From positions 34,973,736-35,037,735 of the forward strand of contig OZ024799.1 in the NCBI GenBank assembly GCA_964017045.1: a DNA stretch of 64,000 bases, written 5' to 3'. Position 1 is the first letter of the stretch. The number at the start of each line of letters is the position of its first letter. The translations under genes and the position numbers were made by a program. The notes under the pieces are model-generated. The model ran no database searches. It saw only the letters and a program-made list of their open reading frames with translations, and had not been told where the DNA came from. The DNA is from Omphiscola glabra. Its lineage: Eukaryota > Mollusca > Gastropoda > Lymnaeidae. Shown one piece after another: positions 35,055-50,000 of the stretch.

Positions 35055-38000
35055 CTGAAGTTAAACGCTTTACGTGAATGTTGATCTCAAATAGAAAACA
35101 CGAGCGAACAAAATACAGCACATTTGTTAAATCGATAATGTTTAATTTTTAGTCAAGAGACAAATGAAATGAAACGCGACTACTCTTGAGTTGTTGGGTT
35201 TAAGTGCGTGGATTCATTAGCTTTAAATGTTAGTTCTTATGTCCATTGAAATATATAGAGAAAACTCTTTGTCTCCAATTTAATTTGCATTCATGGGAGT
35301 GGGGTTGAAGTGCGCAATGTGTGGGGGTGGAAGTGCGCAAATGGAGTATTACAGATGGTATGAACATTTTTTATATAGTGGTGAATCTTGACTACAAAAA
35401 ATTTCACAGAAGCCTCAATTTATTGGAATACACAATTGAAATCTGTCATGAATAAAATCCACCATACTTTTTTTTAAATATTATTTTACTATTCTTATTA
35501 CTGTAATAAAAAGAAATATCGTTTTAAGTGGGGAGAAAGGATTCACACCTCAATTTGGAGTCGCCCCAAGAGCTGGGGTGGGCAGTTCTTCAGAAACAGC
35601 TTTTTGTTGACCAAAAGACAGTCCGCCCCGCTGCTGACCACACAGAGGCTGGGCTGGTCAGTAAATAAACATTGCGCCAAGCCCTGGAATTGTATACAAC
35701 ATAACGTTTGGAATTGTATACACTATAACGTTTGGAATTGTATACACTATAACGTTTGGAATTGTATACACTATAACGTTTGGAATTGTATACACTATAA
35801 CGTTTGGAATTGTATACACTATAACGTTTGGAATTGTATACACTATAACGTTTGGAATTGTATACACTATAACGTTTGGAATTGTATACAACATAACGTT
35901 TGGAATTGTATACACTATAACGTTTGGAATTGTATACAACATAACGTTTGTACTCATAGGACATATATCTGATATGAGATTTAAAAGTGTTCCTGTAGGT
36001 AAACAGGACACAGGGTCATTGTTTTGAACTAAAGTGTTTTTGGATTAAATACTTTTAACATTTACATCCATTCTCTAATAATATCCAGTTTCATTAACAT
36101 GATATCTTTACTTTTAAAAAATGTAATAAATTAATATTGATTATTTCTTTTAAGATATAGTTTAAGATCCAATAATTTAACAACAAATAGTTGTTTATAA
36201 AAAAAAAATATTCCTTAAAAATGACTAAGCTCCAGAGAATTCGACATGTGAACGAAGGGGCCAAAACTGCTTATTTTTAAAAGCTGAATGTTAGTGTGTA
36301 CTGTATATACAAATAAAAAAACGTAATCGCTGCCCTATTGTCGTTCTTTGACCGAGACTAAAAATTGTTCAACGTACTTGTCCGTTAGTAGCCGCTGTTA
36401 ATGACGTAGCTAGGGTTAATAGCCTCTCGGCTGGTCAGTGACGTAGCTAGGGTTAGTGCCACCCGGGGCTGGTTAAGAATTTTGCCGCCCCTTCCACGCA
36501 ATTTTTTTTTGCATTTGGCCCATAATGCCGACAGTCCATATGAAGAAAAATAGTGCAGCCCTTGGTGGACCCCACCCCCCCCCCCCCACCCAAATCCGTC
36601 CCCTTCCAACGTTACTGCAGACGACGATGAGAGTCAAATAGATTTAGTGTAATAAAGGGAGAATTTAAGGGTAAAACATTTGGGGAAAACCCCGAAAAAA
36701 AATTTATAATTTTAGTTCTTGCTTTTAAAAATAAAATAGTATCTCCTATAAGATAGGTTTAATGGTTTGCCACCATTTATTAGTCATCTTTGATCAAGTG
36801 TGGTTCTCTGTTCAAAAGTGTTTCCGCCAAAGCCTTTATGTGTGTTTATTGAATAAAAGCATTGTTTGAAGTGTAATTTTAAGGCCAACGCGTTCTAAAC
36901 GTAACGATACACTCACAAAGACGCCGCCTTTAGTCAGGGTCTGGACAAACACAAACTGTGGGTTACGATCAGCCTCTGATGTGCTCTTGGGCTGGAAGTA
37001 CATGAGGGATAAGAATCTGTTTTGGTGGCGCTTCAGTGGCATAAGAAACTCATTTAAATTATGTTCTGTATTTGAAAAACGTAGTCAATCCTCGTATTTA
37101 CTAGCCGATATACCCGGCTGTTCTCGGGTTTGTATCAGAAAAAAAAAACCCACAAAACAACTTCTAAAGCGTTAACAGAGTAGACCTACACTTAAATTTA
37201 GCGCACTGTCAAAAGCATTTCCCTAAAGTATAAGTTATTATTATTATTATTAAATTCTCCAAAGTAAACCAAGATTTGTATGACTCTTGTAAACAATTAA
37301 TTTGGAGCTGATCCCGTTTCGGTTGATAACCCGCCAAACATTAGGGAGGACCGGCTATAGCCCACCAAACATTAGGGAGGACCGGCCACAGCCCGCCAAA
37401 CAATCGCAACCTAAATGCGGGAAATTAAAAAAAAACATGTATTCAAGAAACTTTATAAGATTCCCAATTTATGCTAGCCCCACCCCCTTTTTGAACTATA
37501 TGAATAAGCTAATCTCCCACCTCCATTAAACACCGCAGATTTATGCCAACATATTTAAAGTCAGACGATTTCCATAAAATAAAATAAAAATGCTACGCCC
37601 CCAATGCACTTCCGGTATTTTTAAGAGCCTCATTTAGCGCAGTTACTGGGAATTGTTATTCCATGAAATCTGCGTCGGCTGATAATGTTCGTGAGATTGC
37701 TACATAATATAAAATAATATATTGCATTACTGATTAATGTTTCAATAAAATAATATGAGGGGGGGGAGGGGGGTGTGCAATTATTTTAGTTAATAAGTTT
37801 CCTTAAAAAAAATTACAAAGTTTGAATGAAATAACGCTACCTTCAAGTTGTATGTCAAATTCAAAAAGTCCAAAAATGTTTTCTTTCCCCCCAGAAACTC
37901 ATCGGCATCCATATCATATGAACAGGAACGGTCTGAAACATTGGTAGTTTTTCATGTGTGGAGTTTATATTTAAGATAAGTAAGATTTAAATTGTGTTAC

Positions 38001-41000
38001 AGATCCATATTAACTGAAACTAACACATTTTCTCAGCTGAAACTTACTTTACACAAAGAATGTCACAAAGAGACTTCATGGGTTCCAAGGGTAAACCAAC
38101 TTCTTGTGTTGTGTTGAAGCGCACTCAATGAAAATAGATCTATCTACCACGTCTACTTTACTCGGAGTGGGGGGGGGGGGGAGGGGTCATCAACTACTTT
38201 AGTTCCTTCTCATTTTCGTTATTTTCCATTAGCAAGGAGCTATGACTAACATGTTTATTAAACTAATCATAAGCTAAATTATATCAATTAAAAACTTAAT
38301 GCGCCCCGGCCCCCCACAAAAATCTTTTTTCCCCATACTCACATACACCCACAGTGATATATATTTAAGTGTTAAGATTTTTTAGTTTTTAAAGGAAAAA
38401 ATTTAGAACCTTCTATACTGCCAAATTATTAAAGCTATGAGACACCTTTAATTGATGTCTTCTTTTATTTCTATAGCACAGTGGTTCCAAACCTTCTTTT
38501 GGGCTCTGCGGACGCTACAGGAAACTCCCAAACACTATTTACTTGTAAGGCACATAGGTTCGACTTAAGGGGCTTCACTCTCCCGCTTCATCTGCTCCCC
38601 CACCCTCATAGCAACTGATTCTAGGGCGACGCCAGTCAAAAAGTTTGGGAAGCAATGCTACAGCAGAAGACCATGTCGCTTGACAATGCTACAGCAGAAG
38701 ACCATGTCGCTTGACAATGTTACAGCAGAAGACCATGTCGCTTGACAATGCTACAGCAGAAGACCATGTCGCTTGACAATGCTACAGCAGAAGACCATGT
38801 CGCTTGACAATGCTACAGCAGAAGACCATGTCGCTTGACAATGCTACAGCAGAAGACCATGTCGCTTGACAATGCTACAGCAGAAGACCATGTCGCTTGA
38901 CAATGCTACAGCAGAAGACCATGTCGCTTGACAATGCTACAGCAGAAGACCATGTCGCTTGACGGCCAAAACTCATGCCTGCACATTTAGATTGTTCTTA
39001 AATCGGATGAAGGTCGATTTCAACAAAGAGCCGTATAGCATTTAATGGTGCAACACATACATACATTTCACTTGAATTATTTATTTCAGAATGTTATGAC
39101 CTCTTTGAAATCTGGTATGTCCAAGGGCAGGTTCCACGTCACGACCTTTTCTTCTGGTGACCACGGGATCCTTTAAGATATGGATAATTTTCATAACAAT
39201 ACTAGCTAAATAATTATATCATCATAATGAATCATAATTATACTCTTTCACAAAAAAAACTCTTCCAAAAAATACTATTGCACAAAAAAACTCTTGCACA
39301 AAAATACCCTTTCACAAAAATACCCTTGCACAAAAATACCATGCCGGTCGATACAGTAATGAAGAAGACCAAATGAATTTAAGTATATTATTTTATAATG
39401 ACGGGTATATACATACAGTGTGTAGATACGGTCAAAATAAATAAATGAGCAGGAAGATTTCAGCATGTTGTGTCCAACATAACGAAAGATTAACGTTAAT
39501 TAGTGACTTTATTTGGCATGATGGTGTCTCAGACTCCTCTGCCCTTGTTCGAAACATATAACAGACTTTTCAGAAGTGTTTTTCCTGCTTGATTGGTAGG
39601 GTGGTAGACGGGGGTATGAGTGGGGGCAAATAGGAAGTAGTAATTTTTAGTTTTGAGGTTAGGCTCCGAGTTTGTCACCCAAGGCTAAATTACTGCATGC
39701 CTCGGGTCATGTTGTTTTAGGGACTATATATTTTTAGACCCCCCCCCCCCCCCCCCCAACCACACACAAACTTTAATGAATACCAAATAAGTTCTAAAAC
39801 TAAACACAATAAAAGCAGGTTATAAACACAAATAACATTTAGTTATGTTTTTTAAAATACCCTCAGTTCAGTCCATTTGACACTGGGCCCTAGTTCCGAG
39901 CTTCGTTGAACCATGACTGAAGAGTGTGGTCGGAAAGGTGTTACCTCTTTTGGGCTTTTGTTACATGTGTTAATACACATTGTGCCACCAGCGCTGTAAG
40001 ACTGCCTGACTATAACGTCTGATGAACTGTGGGAAACATTTGATCAGTAATAATATTATTGTAAAATAGCGTTGCTTCTGATCGACTAGAATGCAAAATG
40101 ATTAGGAAGAAACTTAAAACCTGCATAGGCCATTAGGGTGAGATTATACCAGTGGAGTAGATTTATATAAAATATATTTACAATATTTAATGTGAACTGT
40201 GGCGTCTGGTGTTACAGTAATGCCTGGTGTTAAAGTGATGTCTAGTGAACAGTCTGTCTAGTGAATAGTGATGTCTGGTGATACAGGGATGTCTACTGAT
40301 ACAGGAATGTGTAGTGAGAAGTGATGTCTGGTGATACAGTGATGTCTAGTGAACAGTGATGTCTGGTGATACATTGATGTCTAGTGAGCAGCAATGTTTG
40401 GTGATACATTGATGTCTAGTGAGCAGCAATGTTTGGTGATACATTGATGTCTAGTGAGCAGCAATGTTTGGTAATACATTGATGTCTAGTGAGCAGCAAT
40501 GTTTGGTGATACAGTGATGTCTAGTGAGCAGCAATGTCTGGTGATACATTGATGTCTAGTGAGCAGCAATGTTTGGTGATACATTGATGTCTGGTGATAC
40601 AGGTATGTTTGGTGATACATTGATGTCTAGTGAGCAGCAATGTTTGGTGATACAGTGATGTCTAGTGAGCAGCAATGTTTGGTAATACATTGATGTCTGG
40701 TGATACAGGTATGTTTGGTGATACAGTGATGTCTAGTGAGCAGCAATGTTTGGTGATACATTGATGTCTAGTGAGCAGCAATGTCTGGTGATACAGTGAT
40801 GTCTAGTGAGCAGTGATGTCTGGTGAGCAGCAATGTTTGGTGATACATTGATGTCTAGTGAGCAGCAATGTCTGGTGATACATTGATGTCTAGTGAGCAG
40901 CAATGTTTGGTGATACATTGATGTCTAGTGAGCAGCAATGTTTGGTGATACATTGATGTCTAGTGAGCAGCAATGTCTGGTGATTCATTGATGTCTAGTG

Positions 41001-44000
41001 AGCAGCAATGTTTGGTGATACATTGATGTCTAGTGAGCAGCAATGTTTGGTGATACATTGATGTCTAGTGAGCAGCAATGTTTGGTGATACATTGATATC
41101 TAGTGAGCAGCAATGTTTGGTGATACATTGATGTCTGGTGATACAGGTATGTTTGGTGATACATTGATGTCTAGTGAGCAGCAATGTCTGGTGATACATT
41201 GATGTCTAGTGAGCAGCAATGTCTGGTGATACATTGATGTCTAGTGAGCAGCAATGTCTGGTGATACAGTGATGTCTAGTGAGCAGTGATGTCTGGTGAG
41301 TGTTTTTTGTTTTTTTTTTGGGTTGGGGGGGGGGAGAAATCACCTCATCATAAAATAAAGCATGTTATAATCATTCAATTGATTAGACATTGCAATGAGG
41401 TCTTGTTACGCAAATTTGCCCCATTGATTCCATAAATAGCTATTAAGCCATAGTGAGAAAGGGATAAAATTAATGAGCAGTCTTCTAAAATTTGTTCATA
41501 AATCTAGATGGTTATCGATGTCTATTTGTTTAAATGTATAATATAATGTATAAAGTGATTGTAAAAAAGAAGATGTTCCCGTAAATCCCCACTAAGTACA
41601 TCGCGTTTGAAGTGCCTCTTTGTTTTGGTAGTGTGCTTTCAACCTTACCAATAACGAGATCATTTCCTTTCGTTACCTTTGCTTGACTGAAGTTTTAGAA
41701 GATCCAGTTTTTGTCCATAAAGTAGTTGAACTGACTTTTGTCAATTTTTTCATGACCGCCACGGAGCCCTGCGATATAAAAATAACAAATTAAAAAGACA
41801 ATTTAAAAAAGAAAAGATTTTTTGAGAATTATTGCTAAATTCGATTTGTTCCCATTATTTTAACTTAAAATGCAATTTTCTTTACTTTTGCTAGGAAAAT
41901 TATCCTATTGTTTGATGAACATAAACTAGTTCAGGACTTTAAATATATTTCCTGCTCTACCATATACGCGAATCACTGGCCCTTTATATGCAGTGCCGGT
42001 TTTAGGTAGAGGCAATATGTGCGACTTCCTAGAGCGGCATTCTTTTAAGAGGCAGAAAGCTCTAGCAAAATAAAAAGAGCGCAAAAAAATAAAAACATAA
42101 CGACAATCTGTGTATGATGTTGAGAGGGGCCCTTCGATGCTCAAACGAAAACAAATCTTTTTTTAAAAATCGTTTCTTTAATTTTGCTACAATATACAAA
42201 GAAAGAAAGATTGCAGAGACGTTGGATTTGACTTAATGTAGGCTTTTTCATGTAAAAAAAACAACCAACAAAGAGATTTTTTTCTTGAAATAGATACTTT
42301 TACAGTCTTAAGGCTTATACATATTTGCCTTTACAGAAGGGTTTGTGTCGGTAGCCTAGTTATTTAAAGTAAACCGCTGAAGAAAACCGTGTTTATCCTT
42401 AAATAAAAAACTAAAGATAAACCATTGAAATAACGCTAAGTCAGCCCAGCACGGATCGCGATCTTGACAAAAACCGTCTTGAAATATCATATATACTGGT
42501 AAACGCGAAGTCCGCAGGGGTTTCTTTGGGGCATCATGTTTTCCTTTGCATTTGTCTTATGTCATGCCACACTGGATCCAAAGCATGTCATCAACAGCGT
42601 GTGACGCTGACCATCAGTGGTGTAGCTTTAGGGTTAGTGCCACCCAAGGAAGAAAATCAAGATTTTCGCCCCCCCTCCCCTTTTTTCTCCACGCAAAAAA
42701 ACTCTGCAGTTGTCCGAAATGCCGCCACTGCGCACCCGTTCCTACGCCACTGCAGACCATTGCTTTGGTCACCAGTCTGCTATCACGCTGTGTATGTCTA
42801 AAATATAACATGATGAAACAGCGCGTTGCCAGAAGATAAGCTACTACACTGATGGTTGTAAAGGATTTTAAAAGAAAACCCGTCGAGGCACCATTTCCAA
42901 TAAAAATGGTTTAATCCATCTTCATTTTCACTGCTTAAACATGTGGAGACTTGAGCTATAAACTGTTTACAAACGCAAGCACGCGTTCAAGATTCGGGAG
43001 ATTCACTGCCGTTATCTTTTGCGCATTCTACTGAGTATAATCGAGCACGTTTGTGCAGTTCATTTGAAGATTTTAAAAAGATTTTGGTGAAGATAAACAA
43101 GAAGCGAAATCAATCTTGCCAAATGTGAACGTGTACACATTTATTTGCATGCTAAGCAATGGGGCAGTTTGAAAAATAAGTTAGTTTGTTATCTAACCTA
43201 AAAGACGCCGGCTATTAAGTTCTTTGCAAATTCCTTCAGATTGTATTGGGGATGCATTTGTAAAAATAAACTTGAATGTTTATAACTGCTGTCGAAGCCA
43301 ATACACAGGAATGGCGTCCATTCAAAAATGTGTCCAGCATCAGTTGAAGAAACGATGACTGAATCATCAAAATAGGGACCCTAACTTAAACGGGCGTTTC
43401 TTTATATGCATGCCATTTTAATAAGGCTGTTTATATTCATATATAGACATAACTTCCACAAAATGTACATAACAAAATATGTTCAAACACATAAAGAGAG
43501 CGTATTGAAAGTTTAAGTAGCGTTTGCATAATATCACATTAACCAAAGTGTTTAAAAAATTAAATGACGTGCTTGGCCTTATTAGCCAACCTTTCCATAG
43601 TTATATCCTACATGTTGCTGCTCTAGAAGAGTTCTTTATGGACAATTTCTTTCTTTGTTGTAAATGCTCACTACACACTCTTTGAAATTATTTTAACCAA
43701 CGTTCTTCAACTCACCGATTTAATGATGATGAGCCAGTCGGAGTAGTTGCTGTCTTTCACAAGGACAGAGCCACGCCTTAAACAAGACAGTAGACGTGTT
43801 CAATAACTTTATAAGCAAGTCGTTAATACCAATTACCATTGAAGCCCTTAGTAATGAAGTTGTGTAGTTTCTTTACATTTTAACATAATATACTAACTTA
43901 TTTAATATAAAATATTACTTCAGTATCAGAAAGATAAAGAATTACGTACAGAAAGCAAAGGCATTTGAGCTTAAAGCCATCCACTCCCCATCCAATCCAT

Positions 44001-47000
44001 TTCCTCACCCACACACACATTCGAATTCTCCAAGACTAACCCACCAATATTCTTCACGCCCAAATCTTCCACTCTAAAACTAAACCAGGCTTTGGAGGAA
44101 AGTGCCTCTCTGAAACTTGGGACTTTGGCGATCTAAAGTTACGTATTCAATAGAGGAAGGCGACGCCATGGTTTAAGTTAGGACCAAAGATATAATTTCT
44201 AAAAAAAATGTAACAACTTCTAAAAAATCTTCATTAGTTGGAAATTACCCATGTAAGTTTGAATACAATTGTCGTTTTTTAGGTCTGGGTCTTAGATGTT
44301 TTTTCTTAACTAGGTTTCTTAGTTAGTTATGAAGGCAGGTTATTGGAATGCAGACATTTTTCTTATTTGTCTGGAAGGCGGGTATTCTTCTGAGCTTGAT
44401 GGAAGGCAGATATCTTTCTAAGTTAGGTGGGCCGTAGGTATTTTTGTTAGTTAGGTTGAATTTAGATATTCTGCTGAGCTTGATGGAAGCTGCCTGGGAT
44501 ATAGCTTAGTTCTTTGAGATTCTTTGAAGAGATACAGAGAAAGAAGAGAAAGGAAGGAAAGAGGTAGAGAGAAATAGAGAGGAGCAATTAGAGAGAATAT
44601 GTAAGCGAATATACAAACAATACGTGCTTAAAATATCCAAAGGCGACACTTGTATGGTCAGCTTTGTCCAGTATGAGCTCTATGGGCCAGCCATTGAGGA
44701 AAGGGAGTGACCTGGAATTTGATGATAATTATTTTGTTGACGCGTTAAACATAGATACATGATTATGTAAGCTCCCATGCCTACGTTCAAATTGTATCTT
44801 AAACTGAAACATTCTCACGGTTGCCACGCTACGCACAGTATTATATACATCCAAATACGGCAAATTGAAAACCTGGCAGTGTGCTGATATTAATGGTTAG
44901 AAATTATGCTGCATAGCATCGATTTTATGTCATCATAAATCATCACGGACATTATTTCATTACATAGACATCATAGAACTGTGCATGTTAGTTTCATTGA
45001 TAATTTTTTTTAAAACTTAGACACCCTAGAGGCTCCTAGGCAGTCGATATTTTGCCCTCCTCCCTCTAAAAAGTATATCTTAATTTTATATCAGCAGGGG
45101 CGTAGCTAGGGTTGGTGCCGCCTGGGAAGCGGGTTGGTCAAGTTGTTTTTTTGTTGTTTTTTCTTTTGCAGAATCCCTTCAACGGAAAATATCGGCAGTT
45201 GGCCGAAACTGCCACCCTTCAATATAGAGAGAGAAATTCCGCCTGGGTGCGGAAAGCACTCCACAACACTCTTTCTACTACACTGCTTAACAGTTACCCT
45301 TACTTTGAATTTTGTGTTTGTTAAATATGATGGCCATAACAAGAAAAGGCGGTGCCATGTGGCGAAGCCTAGAAATTTAGCGAAAATAAAGGAGGGGTTT
45401 TGGGAAGAAAATACAGAAGAGTTTTTTTATAAATTCAAACTGCAGTGATGCGTTTGGAGAATGCCTGAATGTCAATTTTCCATCATAAAATTATCTTCTG
45501 CGTCTTATTAATTCCCTTTATTTTCGTTGCTCTTTACCGATAATACCCCTATACCCACAGTCCCATTTATTAAAGAAAAAGGAGCCGCCCGTTTCTATTG
45601 TTCTCAGTTTAACATAGAAAATGCAAAAGTAAATTCAGGTATGTACCAAAATGCGTCTCTGCAATTAGAATTTATCCAAATTTTTCCGTAGAGAGTCTCA
45701 CTGGCCCCAAAAAAGTGTTGTATTTCATTTAGATTCACTTTAATTTAACACAGCCATGTTTTCAGACTGATAAAGTATCTCTTCGTGTGCCGCTTTAACG
45801 CCACACCCATCCCAACCCGCACGTACCCACTGTGATTGTCAAGACAGAACCAGACTCACCTTAAGAACTTGTAATGATCAGGATCGTTAAGATTCTTGAC
45901 GCCACCGATCATGAAGTGCTGCTGAAAGACCTGGACCATGGAGGATAGAGCTGAATTAATAGATCTGATAAACGGATCTTTCTAAATCACCAACTTTGAC
46001 AAAATGGTACAACAGATATAAAACTGTTTGTGGGGTATCTAGACAAATAATCATTTCAAAGAGTCATAGCGGTATTTGATATATTTTAGGAGAAAGCCCT
46101 AGATCCAGAATTAGCTACTCTACCGCCAATCGACGCATGTAGGTATGGGCTACTAAAGAAGCGGCGGGTTTGGTGGGATGACGTGGAAAGCTGAAATCGA
46201 GGGCGCCGAAGGTTCTCGGGTGAAAGTGGCAAAAGAACACAAAAGAAATGCATTTAACGTTAATGTTGACAAATAGCATATGAACCTCTAGTTTTTTTTA
46301 TGCAAGTGCCAGGAATCTTAAGTTTCAAAGAGAACATTTTAATTAAACTTTTTCTGGGCCACGAACCATCGAAAAATAAAATAAAAAATGTAATACTAAC
46401 GCATCACCCCTTCACGTTTTATTTTTCAGTTCAAGAAAATCAGGAACGTCGGCCAGTGAGGAATTAGCTCCCCTGAGATTAAGTTTGAGGTTTAGACCGT
46501 AACCGGAAGTGCCTAATTAATTTCCGCCCGTCCAGCAGTTTCCCGTCAATTACTTACACTCGATGACAGCCTCAGCAACTCCGTGTAGCTCTTGGTTATG
46601 ACAGACGACTGGCGACAATCATTATTTATAATTGACAGTTCCTGCAAGTAGTGTAAGTAAAGGTGTTTTTTTTAAAAAAGCTTTTTTTAGTAACACTTTT
46701 ATATACACTGATAAATGCTGTAATTCTTTTTTTTTTTTGTGAAGAAAATTGTATGCCCAACAAGATTTCTGTAAAATGCAATGAGAAAATCAAAGTCTTA
46801 CAGTACATTGAACTGTGACGTAGATCGCAATACAAACCACTGGGAAAAACGAGTTGAAAAAAATAAAATCTCAAGCTTTGTAAAGAGACTATGATTACAC
46901 ATTGACACACTAACCCCACTTCGACAAACAGAAACAACAACCTCCAAACATGATCTGCAAACATGCACTCTGGATACTGACCCCAAAAAAGTGTCCCCTT

Positions 47001-50000
47001 TGCAGGCAGCACTTGACCTCCACACGACCTGTGACGTCATCCTTGACCGCTACCATCACTGCCATTTTAAAATTAATGAGACACATTATGCACTCATCTC
47101 TAAGAGGTAGCAAATAGTCAGGCATAGAGCATAAATGGCTGTCAGGAATTGTGATGTAAAGACCAAATAGCTGGCAGGAATGTTGATGTAAAGAATAAAT
47201 AGCTGCCAGGAATTGTGATGTAAAGAAGAAATAGATGTCAGGAATTGTGATGTAAAGAATAAATAGCTGTCAGGAATTGTGATGTAAAGAAGAAATAGCT
47301 GTCAGGAACTGTGATGTAAAGAATAAATAGCTGCCAGGAATTGTGATGTAAAGAATAAATAGCTGTCAGGAATTGTGATGTAAAGAAGAAATAGCTGTCA
47401 GGAATTGTGATGTAAAGAAGAAATAGCTGCCAGGAATTGTGATGTAAAGAAGAAATAGCTGCCAGGAATTGTGATGTAAAGAAGAAAAAGCTGTCAGGAA
47501 TTGTGATGTAAAGAAGAAATAGCTGTCAGGAATTGTGATGTAAAGAAGAAATAGCTGCCAGGAATCGTGATGTAAAGAAGAAATAGCTGCCAGGAATTGT
47601 GATGTAAAGAAGAAATAGATGTCAGGAATTGTGATGTAAAGAAGAAATAGCTGTCAGGAATTGTGATGTAAAGAAGAAATAACTGCCAGGAATTGTGATG
47701 TAAAGAAAACAAATACAAAATTCAACGGATAAAATTAGAGACTGAATTCGCCTTAAAATACAAGTCATATGTTTGACAGTTAATTTAGACAGATTTACTG
47801 TCTAATACAAATCATAGGTGAATTACTCTCTAATACAAGTCATAGGTGAATTACTCTCTAATACAAGTCATAGATTTGACAATTCAGCTTGAAACGTCAC
47901 TAAAAATGATGTGGTTTTAGTGGAAAAACAAAACAATATTTGTCTATATTACATGTTAATAGAACTTATTTTTTTAAAACAAATCTGGATGTATTCACAT
48001 AAATTAATATTCAATTCTAGGACGTGATTTTGTAGTTGTTCATCTCTGGGACACAACATAAGAGAAGCTATGTTTGTACTGGGCTTGTTTTGTCCAATGA
48101 AGAAAGTTTTTCTTTACTGATATTTTGTTTCGCATTCTTTCAGGTTTTCCTTTATTTCCTTCTTGTTCGTATCTTCTGTTGCCCAACCTGACCACGGTCT
48201 GCCCCTTATTATAAAAGTATTGTTCGTCCTTCTCACGCGAAGATGACCGATGTACCTTTCGACTTGTGTAGGACCTTGACGAGCTGTATTTTGTTTAAAT
48301 ATGTGTGACGTCATGAGTGGACCACGCCTTAAACAAAATGGATGTCTTTTAACTATTAATCCATTTTTTAAAAAAATACTAATTTATATTCACATCCATT
48401 ATTAATTTACATGGTATATATCCAATATTTACCTCGACCATAGAGAACATAGTAGAACGCCTCGGGTGAACGCCCTTGTCGTACAATGATGCGTTTGCCG
48501 TCATAACTGTGTAAGATTTGGAAGAATCTTTTAGAAAACATTTACAAGTATTTTTTTAAACAACAAAGTATAAACAAATTTTAAGTCAATTTAAATATTT
48601 GTCGATTTTAAAAAAAGTGCTAGCGCTTTTCGCCACCCTCTAGTCCCGGCTCTGATATAACTTCACACAGTGGACGTTTCAAAGTATTTTTACCATTCAA
48701 AAGTTCCATATTTGGCCAGAATTTTTTGTAGACGTACTGGATACTCAGCGATGGCGCTGACACCTCTCAGTCCAATCATAACCTTCGATTAAAGAATGAA
48801 AGAAAGTAAAGGGTGTTTTTAATCAGGATTCTTAATCATGTTGTAGGAATAAATATACTTTTTTTGTATCCCTAGTACGACAACTGCATTGGAATAGGTA
48901 ATATACATGGGATATCATCATATGATAATGTGGTCTTATACACGGGATATCATCATATGATACTGTGGTCTTATACATGGGATATCATCATATGATACTG
49001 TGGTCTTATACATGGGATGTCATCATATGATACTGTGGTCTTATACATGGGATATCATCATATGATACTGTGGTCTTATACACGGGATATCATCATATGA
49101 TACTGTGGTCTTATACACGGGATATCACATATGATACTGTGGTCTTATACACGGGATATCACATATGATACTGTGGTCTTATACATGGGATATCATCATA
49201 TGATACTGTGGGCGATGTTCTATCGTCTCAAAAGAAAAACAACGAATACGATTAGTTTGGCCAGATTTGAAATTAATAACAAAAAGGGAAACGAAAAATC
49301 TATTAAAAGACACGTTTCCTTTGAAAAAAGTAGACTTTCCGGTCTTATGAAACAGAGGCCCACTGACCTACTGACCTACTGGCCTACTGGCTTACTGACA
49401 TACTGGCCTACTGACCTACTGACATACTGACCTACTGGCCTACTGACCTACTGGCCTACTGACCTACTAGCCTACTGACCTACTGTCCTACTGGCTACGC
49501 TTCTACTGATACCAATTACTGTCTAGATAACCGGAAGTGGGTTTATACGCCTTACACAAGAAATCTCTACGTCTGTCCTCTGCTCGGACGTAAGTGATAA
49601 AATCCGCTTCACCTCGTGTGCTGTTCGCATCTGCAGTGGGAAAAAGGAAATTGATATTTGTTTTCAGTTGTTGTAAATAGAATCCGTTGACTAAAGTGCT
49701 ACAGCTCGAGTCATGCTTAGAGCGCTAAAAACTATGATACATTGGATTATTAACATATTGACTTAATGCAAAAAGCGCTGTTGTTTGTTATCAGATCCCA
49801 TTCACGTGGACATATTTCGTTTGTTTGTTAAAGAGATAACAACATGGAGTGAACCTGTCTGTTGGCCTTGAAATAGCTGGCATCAAATGCGTAGTTGCGA
49901 GTTTGATCCAGCTGTCCAGGGTTGTCTTCGCTTTGGTTGAGGAACATGTAGAATGGGCTGGACGGTTCGTTTCTTGAGAAAAAGAGAAAGGAAACTAGCA

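Noticed and set aside
35590..36011. Repeat-encoded frames (YNSKRYSV, NCIHYNVW, TIPNVIVY)
   Set aside because: A 24-bp repeat gives open frames on both strands; only the 35549-35683 exon is supported.
37868..37946. Possible extra exon between exons k and l (SYDMDADEFLGGKK on minus; a TTTCCCCCCAG acceptor on plus)
   Set aside because: In the minus model it breaks phase (92 nt) or hits a stop; exons k and l join cleanly without it. The plus acceptor has no partner exon that I could find.
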